Of a stretch of 57,199 bases of DNA, positions 26,095-35,091 are shown one piece after another. The stretch's first letter is position 1; every line of letters starts with the position of its first letter. The notes under the pieces were generated by a model. It was given only the letters and a program-made list of their open reading frames with translations, had not been told where the DNA came from and ran no database searches. The DNA lies in the NCBI GenBank assembly GCA_019116385.1, contig DXBU01000183.1:1-57199 (forward strand), read 5' to 3'. Both the position numbers and the translations under genes were made by a program. This stretch comes from Candidatus Blautia faecigallinarum (GTDB taxonomy: Bacteria > Bacillota > Clostridia > Lachnospirales > Lachnospiraceae).

Positions 26095-26790
26095 ATGGAC
26101 CAGAAGGCCGGCATAGGCATATTGATCATAGAGGACGACGCAGTCCTGGCGGAAGGGCTTGCCAGGGCACTGAAAACAGAAGACAGGGTGATACAGACCT
26201 GCGGGAAACTGAGGGAAGCCAGGCGCCGGCTGGAAGAGGCGCAGCCGGATCTGATGATCCTGGACGTGAACCTTCCCGATGGGAACGGATTTGATTTTCT
26301 GGAGGAAGTAAAAAAGAACGGATCTTTTCCGGTCATACTTCTCACGGCAAACGACATGGAGACAGATATCGTGGCCGGCCTGGAGGCAGGAGCGGACGAT
26401 TATATCACCAAGCCCTTCAGCCTTGCGGTGCTGAGGGCGCGGGTCAATACACAGCTCCGCCGGACAAGGGAAGCCGGTAAAAAAACAGAAGCGGTTTGGA
26501 GCTTCGGGCGGTACCGGTTCTGTTTTGACCGGCTGGAGTATTATGTGGACGGAAAAGCTGTGGAGCTGAGCAAAAATGAACAGAAGCTGCTGCGCATCCT
26601 GGTGGAGAACCAGGGGAACATCCTGAAAAGAGAGACGCTGATAGACCGGATCTGGACAGACGGAGCGGAATTTGTGGAAGAGAACGCTTTGTCTGTTTCG
26701 GTGAAAAGACTCCGGGATAAACTACAGGCAGGGGATCGGATCGAGACGATCTACGGTTCCGGGTACAGGTGGAGGAAAGAACATGGATAA
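26095..26790 (+). CDS. OmpR/PhoB-family response regulator
   Basis: A 231-aa two-component regulator. The receiver domain holds IIEDDAVLAEGLARAL, phosphoacceptor Asp57 in LMILDVNLPDGNGF, the switch Thr in ILLTAND and Lys in ITKPFSLAVL. The C-terminal winged helix includes ELSKNEQKLLRILVENQGNILKRETLIDRIW and a YGSGYRW hairpin. The ribosome binding site is CAGGAGG. It overlaps the kinase gene by 8 bases and heads an operon with an ABC transporter, so it probably activates that transporter in response to an antimicrobial or envelope signal (inference). Confidence 0.94.
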   Translation: MDQKAGIGILIIEDDAVLAEGLARALKTEDRVIQTCGKLREARRRLEEAQPDLMILDVNLPDGNGFDFLEEVKKNGSFPVILLTANDMETDIVAGLEAGADDYITKPFSLAVLRARVNTQLRRTREAGKKTEAVWSFGRYRFCFDRLEYYVDGKAVELSKNEQKLLRILVENQGNILKRETLIDRIWTDGAEFVEENALSVSVKRLRDKLQAGDRIETIYGSGYRWRKEHG

Positions 26791-27712
26791 GGCGCTTATA
26801 GTCATAGGGATCCTCTGTATCCTTGGAAGTTTCCTGTCTGCTGTTTTAATGAACAGAAAGCAGAGAGGGATCACCGAACGTCTGGGAAAAATGCTGGAGG
26901 CAGCGGAAGGGGGACGCTTTCAGGAATCCGGCTTTGACGAGACGGTATGTTCCGCTCTGGAGAGCGAGATGGCGGATTACCTGAACGCCTCGGAAAAGTC
27001 CATGAATGCGGCTGCGGCGGAGAAAGAGAAGATCAAGACCCTGATCGCGGATATTTCCCATCAGACCAAGACGCCCATCGCGAATCTTCTCCTTTATACG
27101 GAACTTCTGGAAGAGAGAGAAAAAGACCCCGGGAACAGAGAATATCTGACGGCCATACGAAGACAGACGGAAAAGCTGGATTTCCTGATCCGTTCCCTGA
27201 TCAAGATGTCCCGGCTGGAAACCGGGATCGTAACCCTTCATCCGAAGGAACAGGATGTAAAGGACATGCTGGCGGAGACGGCGGCTTCCTATCGGGAAAA
27301 GGCAGAGAAAAAGGGACTTAAGCTTTATGACCGGTCGGAGCGGGGAACCGCCTGGTTTGACAGAAAGTGGACGGCAGAGGCTGTGGGGAATATCCTGGAT
27401 AATGCGGTCAAGTATACGGAGCAGGGCGGGATCATTATCCGCACAAAGCGGTATGAGCTGTTTACTGCGGTGGAGGTAGAGGACACCGGCCCCGGCCTCC
27501 TGGAAGAAGAGATCCCGGAGATCTTTCAAAGATTCCGCCGGGGAGAAGCGGCCCTGGAACAGGAGGGCGTGGGGATCGGCCTTTATCTTGCCAGAGAGAT
27601 CCTGGCGGGAGAAGGGGGATATATCAAGGTATCCTCCGAAAAAGGAAAAGGTTCGGTATTTTCCTTATTTCTGCCGAACAGAAAAAAAGAAAATCTTTCA
27701 GAACTGTCATAA
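26783..27712 (+). CDS. Membrane sensor histidine kinase
   Basis: A 309-aa kinase with one clear N-terminal membrane helix (LIVIGILCILGSFLSAVLM), a short linker, HisKA dimerisation with His93 in ISHQTKTPIANLLLYTELL, and the HATPase domain (N box NILDNAVKYTEQGG, G1 DTGPGLLEEE, G2 GVGIGLYLAREI). There is no sizable extracellular sensor, as in intramembrane-sensing kinases that rely on a partner FtsX-type transporter to detect peptides such as bacitracin or lantibiotics. The following ABC genes fit this model, but the ligand is unknown. Confidence 0.92.
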   Translation: MDKALIVIGILCILGSFLSAVLMNRKQRGITERLGKMLEAAEGGRFQESGFDETVCSALESEMADYLNASEKSMNAAAAEKEKIKTLIADISHQTKTPIANLLLYTELLEEREKDPGNREYLTAIRRQTEKLDFLIRSLIKMSRLETGIVTLHPKEQDVKDMLAETAASYREKAEKKGLKLYDRSERGTAWFDRKWTAEAVGNILDNAVKYTEQGGIIIRTKRYELFTAVEVEDTGPGLLEEEIPEIFQRFRRGEAALEQEGVGIGLYLAREILAGEGGYIKVSSEKGKGSVFSLFLPNRKKENLSELS

Positions 27713-27843
27713 TTGATTTTTCAGGTGAAAGATTCTGGAAAGAATGGAATGAGATAATCTGTATGAAAGGAAAGTTCATGCAGATTTTTTCTTTTGCAGG
27801 GAATGGTGTTACTATGTATGTGACAGAAAGGGGAAAGCAATAT

Positions 27844-28530
27844 ATGGAAATTCTGAAAGCGGAAAATCTTATAAAAATTTACGGGAAGGGAGACAATCAG
27901 GTAAAAGCCCTGGACGGGGTCAGCCTGTCTGTGGAAAAAGGAGAATTTGTGGCCGTGGTAGGTACATCCGGTTCCGGAAAATCCACGCTGCTCCATATGC
28001 TGGGCGGCCTGGACCGGCCGGATTCCGGAAAGGTACAGGTGGAAGGAAAAGATATCTTTACCTTAAAAGAGGAAGCGCTGACCATTTTCCGGAGAAGAAA
28101 GATCGGCTTTGTATTCCAGGCCTACAATCTGGTGCCGGTACTGAGCGTTTATGAAAACGTGGTGCTCCCGGTGGAGCTTGACGGAAAAAAGGCGGACCGG
28201 AAGTTTATTGAGGATATCCTGGACACCCTGGGTATCCGGGAAAAGGCGGGAAATCTTCCGGGGCAGCTCTCCGGCGGACAGCAGCAGCGGGCGGCTATCG
28301 CAAGGGCTTTGGCGTCAAAACCGGCGATCCTTCTCTGCGACGAGCCTACGGGGAACCTGGACAGCCGTACCTCCCAGGACGTGCTGGGGCTTTTGAAAAT
28401 ATCCGGACAGAAGTTTGCTCAGACCATTGTGATGATCACTCATAACGAGGAGATCGCCCAGATGGCGGACCGGATCATACGGATCGAAGACGGGCATATC
28501 CTTTCCGCCAAGGGAAGGGGGCTGATGTGA
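27844..28530 (+). CDS. ABC transporter ATP-binding protein (MacB/LolD/BceA type)
   Basis: The 228-aa ATPase energises the FtsX-type permease encoded next. Walker A GTSGSGKST (about residues 41-49), Q-loop VFQAYNLVPVLSVYENV, signature LSGGQQQR, Walker B LLCDEPTGNLDS and the switch His in ITHNEE are present. The start at 27844 has GGGGAAAGC upstream; a longer frame from 27763 is possible but less likely. The permease follows 1 bp after its stop region. It lies 131 bp after the kinase gene. Confidence 0.94.
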   Translation: MEILKAENLIKIYGKGDNQVKALDGVSLSVEKGEFVAVVGTSGSGKSTLLHMLGGLDRPDSGKVQVEGKDIFTLKEEALTIFRRRKIGFVFQAYNLVPVLSVYENVVLPVELDGKKADRKFIEDILDTLGIREKAGNLPGQLSGGQQQRAAIARALASKPAILLCDEPTGNLDSRTSQDVLGLLKISGQKFAQTIVMITHNEEIAQMADRIIRIEDGHILSAKGRGLM

Positions 28531-28531
28531 T

Positions 28532-31186
28532 ATGCTGGTAAAAAACAGAAAGACTATCTGGAACTTGAGCCTGCGCTCCTTTCGGGCGTCCGGAAAGAGA
28601 AATCTGATCGCGGCTGCAGCGATCATCCTGACCACGGTTCTTTTTACCTCTCTTTTTACCATTGTCCTGTCTTTGAATGCCAGTTACCAGACCTATACCT
28701 TCCGGCAGATCGGCGGTTATGCCCATGGAACCTTCAAGGATGTGACCGAGGAAGAGATAGAGACGCTTAAAAGCCACAGGAAAATAAAGGCCGCCGGGGT
28801 CAGGATGGTGGCGGGGATCGCTTCAGAGGGCGTTTTTGCCAAGGTTCCGGCAGAGATCAGTTATATGGACGCCAACACTACAAAGTGGAGCTACATTGAA
28901 TTAAAGGAAGGGCATCTGCCGGAGCAGGAACAGGAGATCATCATGGATGAGGCGGCCCTTGCCCTCCTTGGGGTGACACCCAGGATCGGGGAGGAGATCA
29001 CTCTTACCTATCAGGTGTCGGATAAAAACCAGAATGGGGGCGAAAGGACGGATACCTTTGTACTGGCAGGATGGTGGGAGTTCGATTCAGTCACACCGGT
29101 GCACTTTATCAATGTCTCCAAGGCATATGTGGATAACCTGGAAAAAGAAATGACCCAAAAGGGGATGGAGCCGTTTCGGAAGGACATGAATGTGATGCTG
29201 GGCTCCAGCCTGAATATTGAGGGGACGATGGAGCAGATCGAGAAGGATCTGGGGTATCAGCGGGAGGATCCCTATGGAGAAGATTATGTGAACTTCGGCG
29301 TGAACTGGGGATACACCTCGGCCCAAGCGGAGTCGGATCTGGATCCCGGCATGCTGATCGCAATGGGAGTGTTCCTGATCCTGGTGATCTTTACCGGCTA
29401 TCTGATCATTTATAATATTTTTCAGATCTCTGTGACAGGAGACATTCGTTATTATGGGCTTTTGAAGACCATCGGGGTGACGCCCCGGCAGTTGAAGCGG
29501 ATCATCCGTCAGCAGGCGCTGCTGCTCTGCGGGATCGGGTGCCCCTTGGGACTGGCGGCAGGCTGGCTGGTGGGCGGTCTGCTGGTGCCGGTGGTGATCG
29601 CCCGGACCAGCCTGGGAGAGATCAGCAGCCAGGTGAGCAGTTCTCCGCTGATCTTTGTGATCTCCGCCCTGTTTTCTGTGGCGACGGTTCTTCTTTCCTG
29701 CGGAAAACCCGGCCGGATGGCGGCAAAGGTCTCCCCGGTGGAAGCGGTGAAATATACCGAGGCGGGCAGTTTTTCCCGAAGAAAAAGACGGTCTGAGAAA
29801 GCGGGGATCCCCCGGATGGCCCTGGCAAATCTGGGGAGAAATAAAAAGAAAACCGTCCTTGTGGTAGTCTCCCTGTCCTTTTCCGTTGTGCTTTTGGCGG
29901 TAACCTTACTGTTTACCGGAGGCTTCAGTATGGAGAGATATCTGGAGAAGCAGACCTGTGCGGACTTTATCGTGGGAAATACCGATTACTTCCGTTTCCG
30001 GGCGAATACTCCGGAATCCGGTATGTCAGAAGAGGATATCCGGCTGATACAGCAAAATACAGAGATTGAGAGCGGCGGTTATGCATGGACTCTGCCGGGC
30101 CCGTTCCCGGACCTGTGGATCGGAGAGGATCAGTTTCGGGAAAGAAATGCCGGAACCTCAGAGGAATGGCTGGAACAGGAGATCGGCGGACGGGAAAAAA
30201 GAGGAGAAAAGATCCGGGTCACCCTGCAGACGGAAGGCATGGACGACGCCCTGCTTGAGAAGCTTCAGGTCCTGGAAGGCAGTATAGATGCACTGAAGGA
30301 TCCAAATGCAAAAGCCATTGCGATCGCCGTAGATACGGACGACTATGGAAATCCTCTGGGCGCAGAGTCCTGCCCCAGGCCGGGAGAGAAGGTGACGGTG
30401 ACTTATACGGATGAATGGTACTATGAGGATTCCAGGACCGGAGAGCCGGTGACAGACGCCACGCCGGAAGAATATATCCAGTATCATATAGAAAAAAGCC
30501 ATGACGTGGAATATACGGTATGTGCTTTGGTTACGATTCCCTATCAGATATCTTTCCGTACAACGATTATGTTCGGAATGGAAGCGGTCATGGGGAAGGC
30601 GCAGCTGGAAAAGGACAGCGGCCAGGAGCTGTATTCTCTCTTTTATATGTTTGACACTGCGGATCAGGAAGCGGAACAGGAGGCGGAAAGTTTTCTTGAG
30701 GAACTGACCCGGGGAGAGACTTCCGGTCTGATGTACGAGAGCAAAGCGATCTACCGGAAACAGTTCCGGGAGTTCCAGCAGATGTTTTTGATCCTGGGCA
30801 GCGCCCTGTGTGCCATTGTAGGCGTGGTGGGAATCCTGAATTTTTTCAACGCCATACTTACCGGGATCCTGTCCAGAAAAAGAGAGTTTGCCATGCTGCA
30901 GGCGGTGGGCATGACCGGAAGGCAGCTAAAAAAGATGCTGATGCTGGAGGGTGTGCTCTATGGAGGGATGACGATCCTTTTATCCCTGGTGCTGATCCTG
31001 GTTCTGGAACCGCTCACCGGCAGGATGCTGGAATCCATGTTCTGGTTTTTTGCCTATCGCTTTAACATAACGGCGGTATTTGCCGCAGCGCCGGTCTTCC
31101 TGCTCCTGGGGATCCTTCTGCCCCTGGCGGTGTACCGGAGCATACAGAAGCTGACGATCGTGGAGCGGCTTCGGGAAACAGAATAG
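28532..31186 (+). CDS. FtsX-like ABC transporter permease, two FtsX domains
   Basis: The 884-aa membrane protein has an N-terminal helix (NLIAAAAIILTTVLFTSLFTIVLSL), a large extracellular loop, FtsX block one (IAMGVFLILVIFTGYLIIYNIFQIS, LKTIGVTPRQLKR), a second soluble domain (about 480-720) and FtsX block two (LSRKREFAMLQAVGMTGRQLKKMLMLEGVLY). The repeated LRxxGMTxxQL signatures define the family. With the adjacent ATPase and two-component genes it is likely a peptide-antibiotic sensing or resistance transporter, or a MacB-like exporter; the sequence does not decide. Confidence 0.92.
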   Translation: MLVKNRKTIWNLSLRSFRASGKRNLIAAAAIILTTVLFTSLFTIVLSLNASYQTYTFRQIGGYAHGTFKDVTEEEIETLKSHRKIKAAGVRMVAGIASEGVFAKVPAEISYMDANTTKWSYIELKEGHLPEQEQEIIMDEAALALLGVTPRIGEEITLTYQVSDKNQNGGERTDTFVLAGWWEFDSVTPVHFINVSKAYVDNLEKEMTQKGMEPFRKDMNVMLGSSLNIEGTMEQIEKDLGYQREDPYGEDYVNFGVNWGYTSAQAESDLDPGMLIAMGVFLILVIFTGYLIIYNIFQISVTGDIRYYGLLKTIGVTPRQLKRIIRQQALLLCGIGCPLGLAAGWLVGGLLVPVVIARTSLGEISSQVSSSPLIFVISALFSVATVLLSCGKPGRMAAKVSPVEAVKYTEAGSFSRRKRRSEKAGIPRMALANLGRNKKKTVLVVVSLSFSVVLLAVTLLFTGGFSMERYLEKQTCADFIVGNTDYFRFRANTPESGMSEEDIRLIQQNTEIESGGYAWTLPGPFPDLWIGEDQFRERNAGTSEEWLEQEIGGREKRGEKIRVTLQTEGMDDALLEKLQVLEGSIDALKDPNAKAIAIAVDTDDYGNPLGAESCPRPGEKVTVTYTDEWYYEDSRTGEPVTDATPEEYIQYHIEKSHDVEYTVCALVTIPYQISFRTTIMFGMEAVMGKAQLEKDSGQELYSLFYMFDTADQEAEQEAESFLEELTRGETSGLMYESKAIYRKQFREFQQMFLILGSALCAIVGVVGILNFFNAILTGILSRKREFAMLQAVGMTGRQLKKMLMLEGVLYGGMTILLSLVLILVLEPLTGRMLESMFWFFAYRFNITAVFAAAPVFLLLGILLPLAVYRSIQKLTIVERLRETE

Positions 31187-31222
31187 AAACAGAGAGGCTG
31201 TCGGGAAATAGATAGTTCCAAA

Positions 31223-31262
31223 CAGGGGCAGGCGTGACTCATGCGAGTCACGCCTGCCCCTG
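31223..31262. terminator. Perfect 18-bp palindrome after the permease gene
   Basis: CAGGGGCAGGCGTGACTC (31223-31240) is followed by loop ATGC and its exact complement (31245-31262). It lies 36 bp after the stop and may end the operon, but lacks a U-tract. Such a long perfect GC-rich stem could also be a mobile-element end or a repeated extragenic palindrome. Confidence 0.6.
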
Positions 31263-31289
31263 AATTTATCCTCGAAAAAGAGAAAAAGA

Positions 31290-31331
31290 GATAAGGGAAA
31301 GTTTTCTCCAAGAGTTGAACTTTCCCTTATC
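31290..31331. repeat. 14-bp inverted repeat before Rpn remnant
   Basis: GATAAGGGAAAGTT (31290-31303) and AACTTTCCCTTATC (31318-31331) are perfect complements with a 14-base loop, ending 2 bp before the ATG of the Rpn remnant. A second large palindrome lies 27 bp upstream. Confidence 0.8.
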
Positions 31332-31333
31332 CC

Positions 31334-31546
31334 ATGGTAAAATTTAAGGGAATAGAGGAGGATGGCAGTCATACAGTTTTCCTCAGTACCTGCGGGGAAA
31401 ACGAAGAGGAAGTGCCGGAGGATATCAGGAAAACGGTAGAAGAAGAAACGGATCCGGAAGTGCTGCGAGGCTGCTTAAGGCAGGCATCTAAAGTAGAGTC
31501 GATGAATGAATTCCGCCAGTTCCTGGCGACCAGAAAAGAAAAATAA
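31334..31546 (+). pseudogene. Short Rpn-family (PD-(D/E)XK) nuclease/transposase remnant
   Basis: A 70-residue frame with IEEDGSHTVFLSTCGENEEEVPEDIR, which resembles the segment of Rpn-type proteins lying after the nuclease core (DG-H-V-(F/Y) followed by an acidic stretch). Neither the N-terminal catalytic half nor the normal C-terminal tail is present. No ribosome binding site precedes the ATG; a palindrome does instead. Probably a non-functional deletion product, next to a longer gene of the same family on the other strand. Confidence 0.5.
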
Positions 31547-31634
31547 GAAAACAGATACTGTAACTGAAAAAATAAGAAGCGGAGGAATTCTGTAATACTC
31601 CGAAGAAAAAAGAAGAAGAATATACAAAAGAAAG

Positions 31635-31676
31635 AAACGGGCAGACTATCCATCCATTTTGGGAATCTGCCCGTTT
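31635..31676 (-). terminator. Terminator of minus-strand Rpn gene
   Basis: AAACGGGCAGA and TCTGCCCGTTT form an 11-bp stem. On the minus strand it is followed by CTTTCTTTTG, and it sits 8 bp after the stop of the Rpn gene. Confidence 0.7.
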
Positions 31677-31683
31677 GGTCTTT

Positions 31684-32682
31684 TTATACTGGAGCCATCA
31701 CATAACTTTTCGCGGTTTCTAATGTCAGATCATACTGCTGCATGATCATTTCGATGATCTGCTCATCTGGGTTACCTTGTGACCGAAGCATTTGTACCGC
31801 TCCTTCAATTCCCTGGCGGAGTCCCTCACCACGTCCCTTCTTATAAATCCCATCGCTTAAATTACACAATTCTTCCACCTCCGTTTTTAAATCTGCTGTC
31901 ATAGCGATATGAAATTCTTCTTCCATGACCTGTTGTTTTTTTATAGCATTTGTCTTCTCTGAAAGAAGTACATTCATCAGCCGCAGAATCTGATTGCCAA
32001 CAGGAACATTGGCATCTCCCAGATGTACAATGACTGCCTGCATCAGATCGCTGTTTTTTCCGGAAGTATCTGGAGTTCCGTAGACAGCCGTTTCCCCCAA
32101 TGAAATCTTTTTTATCGTATTCTGCTTCTGTAGGGATGAACCGGAGCAAAACCATATGCTGTATACCTTGCGGAGCTTCCCGTATTCTGAATGGTAAAAT
32201 ACAGTGCCGTATTGCCCGGAGATCATTCTGCAGCAATAATAGACTGCCCGTTTTTCGATAGGATATCCGGGGGAGGTATCAAGCTGGGCCTCAATGTTGA
32301 TGATCAGCTGAACCAGCGTTTGACTGTTCGGAACGACTGCCTGAAGGCGGATGTCATAATAGACAGTCCCTTCGCCCAGGAAATTATCTTCTGTGTTTAG
32401 TCCTATAATTCTGTCGTCGCCGTCCAACATGGACGCTCCGGCATCGGGTTCGTTGGGATGTACGGCCCGGAGAGAGATTTCCGGCTCTCCCTGTATACAA
32501 TTTATGATCTCCTGAGTAGAAAAAGAGGAGAACTCATCTGTACATGTCTTCAAGATCCAAGCCAGGATAGCTTTTACGGAAAGAAGCTTTTTGACCTGCT
32601 TGTCGTATCTTGCTTTATCATTTGTGACTCTGATCAATTCGGCAAGCTGTGTTTTAACTGCCACAGGGTCACGTCCTTTCAT
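31684..32682 (-). CDS. Rpn-family PD-(D/E)XK nuclease / putative transposase
   Basis: A 332-aa protein of the recombination-promoting nuclease type. The nuclease core is visible as GTVYYDIRLQAV followed by LIINIEAQ (D then ExQ, about residues 96-120). Between lies the usual cysteine/tyrosine-rich helix YYCCRMISGQYG, and the tail ends with KGRGEGLRQGIEGAVQMLRSQG and EQIIEMIMQQYDLT, a typical C-terminal helical tail. E. coli RpnA is a DNA endonuclease that stimulates RecA-independent recombination. No Shine-Dalgarno precedes ATG 32682, so the start is uncertain. The gene appears intact. Confidence 0.75.
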   Translation of the reverse strand: MKGRDPVAVKTQLAELIRVTNDKARYDKQVKKLLSVKAILAWILKTCTDEFSSFSTQEIINCIQGEPEISLRAVHPNEPDAGASMLDGDDRIIGLNTEDNFLGEGTVYYDIRLQAVVPNSQTLVQLIINIEAQLDTSPGYPIEKRAVYYCCRMISGQYGTVFYHSEYGKLRKVYSIWFCSGSSLQKQNTIKKISLGETAVYGTPDTSGKNSDLMQAVIVHLGDANVPVGNQILRLMNVLLSEKTNAIKKQQVMEEEFHIAMTADLKTEVEELCNLSDGIYKKGRGEGLRQGIEGAVQMLRSQGNPDEQIIEMIMQQYDLTLETAKSYVMAPV

Positions 32683-32778
32683 TTTTAATTGTGATGAAGG
32701 CCTTTATCTATTTTACAATTTAGCACATTTTGGACAGAGACTCAAGCTTTTTCAAAAAGTTGCCCACGGAAAGAGCTG

Positions 32779-32807
32779 TTGCCTGCGGCTTTTGTATCCT
32801 TTATAAT
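32779..32807 (+). promoter_or_regulatory. Promoter of the pfkB-aldolase operon
   Basis: TTGCCT (32779-32784), a 17-bp spacer and TATAAT (32802-32807). The expected start is near 32814. Confidence 0.65.
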
Positions 32808-32822
32808 AAAAGAAATGGAAAG

Positions 32823-32850
32823 GCGGAGCCCCGATATTTATGGGCTCCGC
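32823..32850 (+). promoter_or_regulatory. Leader palindrome before PfkB kinase
   Basis: GCGGAGCCC (32823-32831) and GGGCTCCGC (32842-32850) are perfect complements with a 10-base loop, about 10 bases after the predicted transcript start. Without a U-tract it is not a terminator; it may be a repressor operator or an mRNA-stabilising hairpin (inference). Confidence 0.5.
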
Positions 32851-32882
32851 AGAAGAAACAGACGAAGACAGGAGGGACGCTC

Positions 32883-34001
32883 ATGGAAAAGAAAGTTATT
32901 GCCGCAGGCCATATCTGCCTGGACATCACGCCGGTATTTCCGGGAAAGAAGATCCGCTCCCTGGGAGAATTTTTGACGCCGGGGAAGCTGCTCAACGTGG
33001 AGGCGGCGGACGTACATACCGGGGGATCTGTGGCCAATACAGGGCTTGCCATGAAGCTTTTCGGGGCGGATGTAACGCTGATGGGAAAAGTAGGAAAGGA
33101 CGCTTTCGGAGATATGATCTGCAGCCTGCTGGAAGAATATGGCGCAGCCCAAGGCATGATCCGGTCAGAAGGGGAGACCACCTCTTATTCGGTGGTACTG
33201 GCGATCCCGGGGATCGACCGGATCTTTCTTCACCATCCGGGGGCCAATCACACCTTCCGGGCGGAGGACATCCCCCAAAAACGGCTGGAGGAAGCGGCGC
33301 TGTTCCATTTTGGCTATCCTCCCCTTATGAGATCCATGTATGAAAATAACGGAGCAGAGCTTGTAAAGCTGATGAAGCGGGCAAAGGAATGTGGAGCCGC
33401 CACATCTCTTGATTTTGCCGCCATCGACCCGGATTCCCAGGCCGGGGAGGCAGACTGGAAAGAGATCTTAAAACAGGTGATCCCCTATGTAGACATCCTT
33501 GTGCCAAGTGTGGAGGAGCTTTGCTTTATGCTGGACCGGGAACGGTTTGAAAGCTGGCAGCAAAGAGGGGCCGGAGGAGATATTACCGGGATCCTGGATA
33601 TGGAAAAAGATGTGAAGCCGCTGGCAGACCAGTGTATGGAGCTCGGGGCCAAGATCCTTCTGATCAAATGCGGCGCGCCGGGTATTTACTATCAGACGGC
33701 AGATCGGGAAACTCTTTTGAAAGCCGGACAGAAAATAGAACTGGATCCCGAAGTGTGGGCGGATCAGAGAGGATTTGAAAAAAGCTATGTTCCGGATCAG
33801 GTGCTCTCGGGAACAGGAGCGGGAGATACCTGTATCGGAGCGTTTTTAACGGCGCTGTTAAAAGGCCGTTCTTTAAAGAGGTCGGTACAGCTTGCCGCGG
33901 CGGCAGGAGCGTCCTGCGTAGCGGCCTACGATGCCCTCAGCGGACTGAAATCCTTTGAGGAACTAGAACAAAGGATAGAGGCCGGCTGGAAGAAAAATTA
34001 G
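32883..34001 (+). CDS. PfkB-family carbohydrate kinase
   Basis: An ATP-dependent ribokinase-fold sugar kinase of 372 aa. N-terminal VIAAGHICLDITPVF and the GGSVANTGLAMKLFGADVTLMGKVGKDAFGD-type segment bind sugar. The anion-hole motif GTGAGDTCIGAFLTAL (catalytic Asp, about residue 318) is intact. The ATG at 32883 follows CAGGAGGGACGCTC. The class II aldolase gene follows after 24 bp, so the pair probably phosphorylates a keto-sugar phosphate or sugar and cleaves the bisphosphate (tagatose-, fructose- or sulfosugar-type pathway; substrate unknown). Confidence 0.9.
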   Translation: MEKKVIAAGHICLDITPVFPGKKIRSLGEFLTPGKLLNVEAADVHTGGSVANTGLAMKLFGADVTLMGKVGKDAFGDMICSLLEEYGAAQGMIRSEGETTSYSVVLAIPGIDRIFLHHPGANHTFRAEDIPQKRLEEAALFHFGYPPLMRSMYENNGAELVKLMKRAKECGAATSLDFAAIDPDSQAGEADWKEILKQVIPYVDILVPSVEELCFMLDRERFESWQQRGAGGDITGILDMEKDVKPLADQCMELGAKILLIKCGAPGIYYQTADRETLLKAGQKIELDPEVWADQRGFEKSYVPDQVLSGTGAGDTCIGAFLTALLKGRSLKRSVQLAAAAGASCVAAYDALSGLKSFEELEQRIEAGWKKN

Positions 34002-34025
34002 AAGAAGCGAGGATGGAGGAAGAAA

Positions 34026-34985
34026 ATGTTAGTCAATATGAATGAAGTTCTCCTGCCGGCAAAAAAGAATCGTTATGCGGTAGGCTTGTTTAACGCGGTA
34101 AACCTGGAACTGGCCCGGGGGATCATCAGTGCGGCGGAAGCAGCACAGGCGCCGGTGATCATGGGAACGGCGGAAGTCTTTCTGCCCTACGGCCCTTTGG
34201 AAGAGGTATCCTATTATCTGATTCCCATGGCAAAAAAAGCAAAGGTCCCGGTGGTGATCCATCTGGATCATGGCCTGGAGCACGACACCTGTATCCGTGC
34301 CCTGGAGCTGGGGTTCAGTTCGGTCATGTACGACTGTTCGGCGGATCCTTATGAGGAGAATGTAAAGAAAGTAAAGGAAATGGCGGATATCGCCCATTCC
34401 TACGGGGCGACCATCGAAGGGGAACTGGGACATGTAGGAGACAATGACGGCAGCGGGGAGGAAGATCCCCACGGGAGCGATCCGTCGCAGTTCTTTACAG
34501 ACCCGAAGATGGCAAAGGACTATGTGGACAGAACCGGCGTGGACGCCCTTGCCATTGCGGTGGGCAACGCCCACGGGGCTTATAAACTGCCGCCGAAGCT
34601 GGATTTTGAGCGGATCCGTACCATCGCCCGTACGGTAGAGGTGCCGCTGGTGCTTCATGGAGGCTCCGGGCTGACGGACAGGGATTTCCGCCAGGCGATC
34701 CGGGACGGGATCAGCAAGGTCAATATTTTCACAGACATCAATGTAGCTGCGGTGAAAGCGGAATTTAAACACTTTACCGATATGGATAAAGGGCTCATCG
34801 ACCTGATCCCTGCCGCGGTGGAAGCGGTGAAGCAGGAGACGATGAAAAAAATGAAGCTCTTCGGCTGTGACGGGAAAGCGGCGTACCGGGCAGCGGATCC
34901 CCGGACAGAGGGAATGGATTTAAGCTCCAAGGAACTGCAGGCGCTGATCCGGCTGGTGGCGGAGGAAGTAAAGAAATACCGGTAG
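34026..34985 (+). CDS. Class II (zinc) ketose-bisphosphate aldolase
   Basis: It cleaves a ketose 1,6-bisphosphate to dihydroxyacetone phosphate and an aldehyde phosphate. The 319-aa protein has the zinc-binding HLDHG (about residues 80-85), GELGHVGDNDG, AIAVGNAHGAYKLPP (zinc His), HGGSGL and the phosphate site INVAA. It belongs to the FbaA/GatY/KbaY group; fructose versus tagatose bisphosphate specificity cannot be read. GAGGAAGAAA precedes ATG 34026. It is paired with the PfkB kinase and is probably peripheral rather than the glycolytic enzyme, since pfkA lies elsewhere (inference). Confidence 0.92.
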   Translation: MLVNMNEVLLPAKKNRYAVGLFNAVNLELARGIISAAEAAQAPVIMGTAEVFLPYGPLEEVSYYLIPMAKKAKVPVVIHLDHGLEHDTCIRALELGFSSVMYDCSADPYEENVKKVKEMADIAHSYGATIEGELGHVGDNDGSGEEDPHGSDPSQFFTDPKMAKDYVDRTGVDALAIAVGNAHGAYKLPPKLDFERIRTIARTVEVPLVLHGGSGLTDRDFRQAIRDGISKVNIFTDINVAAVKAEFKHFTDMDKGLIDLIPAAVEAVKQETMKKMKLFGCDGKAAYRAADPRTEGMDLSSKELQALIRLVAEEVKKYR

Positions 34986-35091
34986 GGCCGCAACTGCCGG
35001 TTGACACATTGAAAAGTGCGGATTGGTGGCATGCAACCGGGAAAACGGGTAGAATTTAGCCATAAAATTCATGCACAAGGAGGATTTACCA

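Noticed and set aside
35001..35055. TTGACA upstream of the XRE-membrane gene as a promoter
   Set aside because: The only -10-like box (TAGAAT at 35050) is 43 bases away, far outside the accepted spacing.
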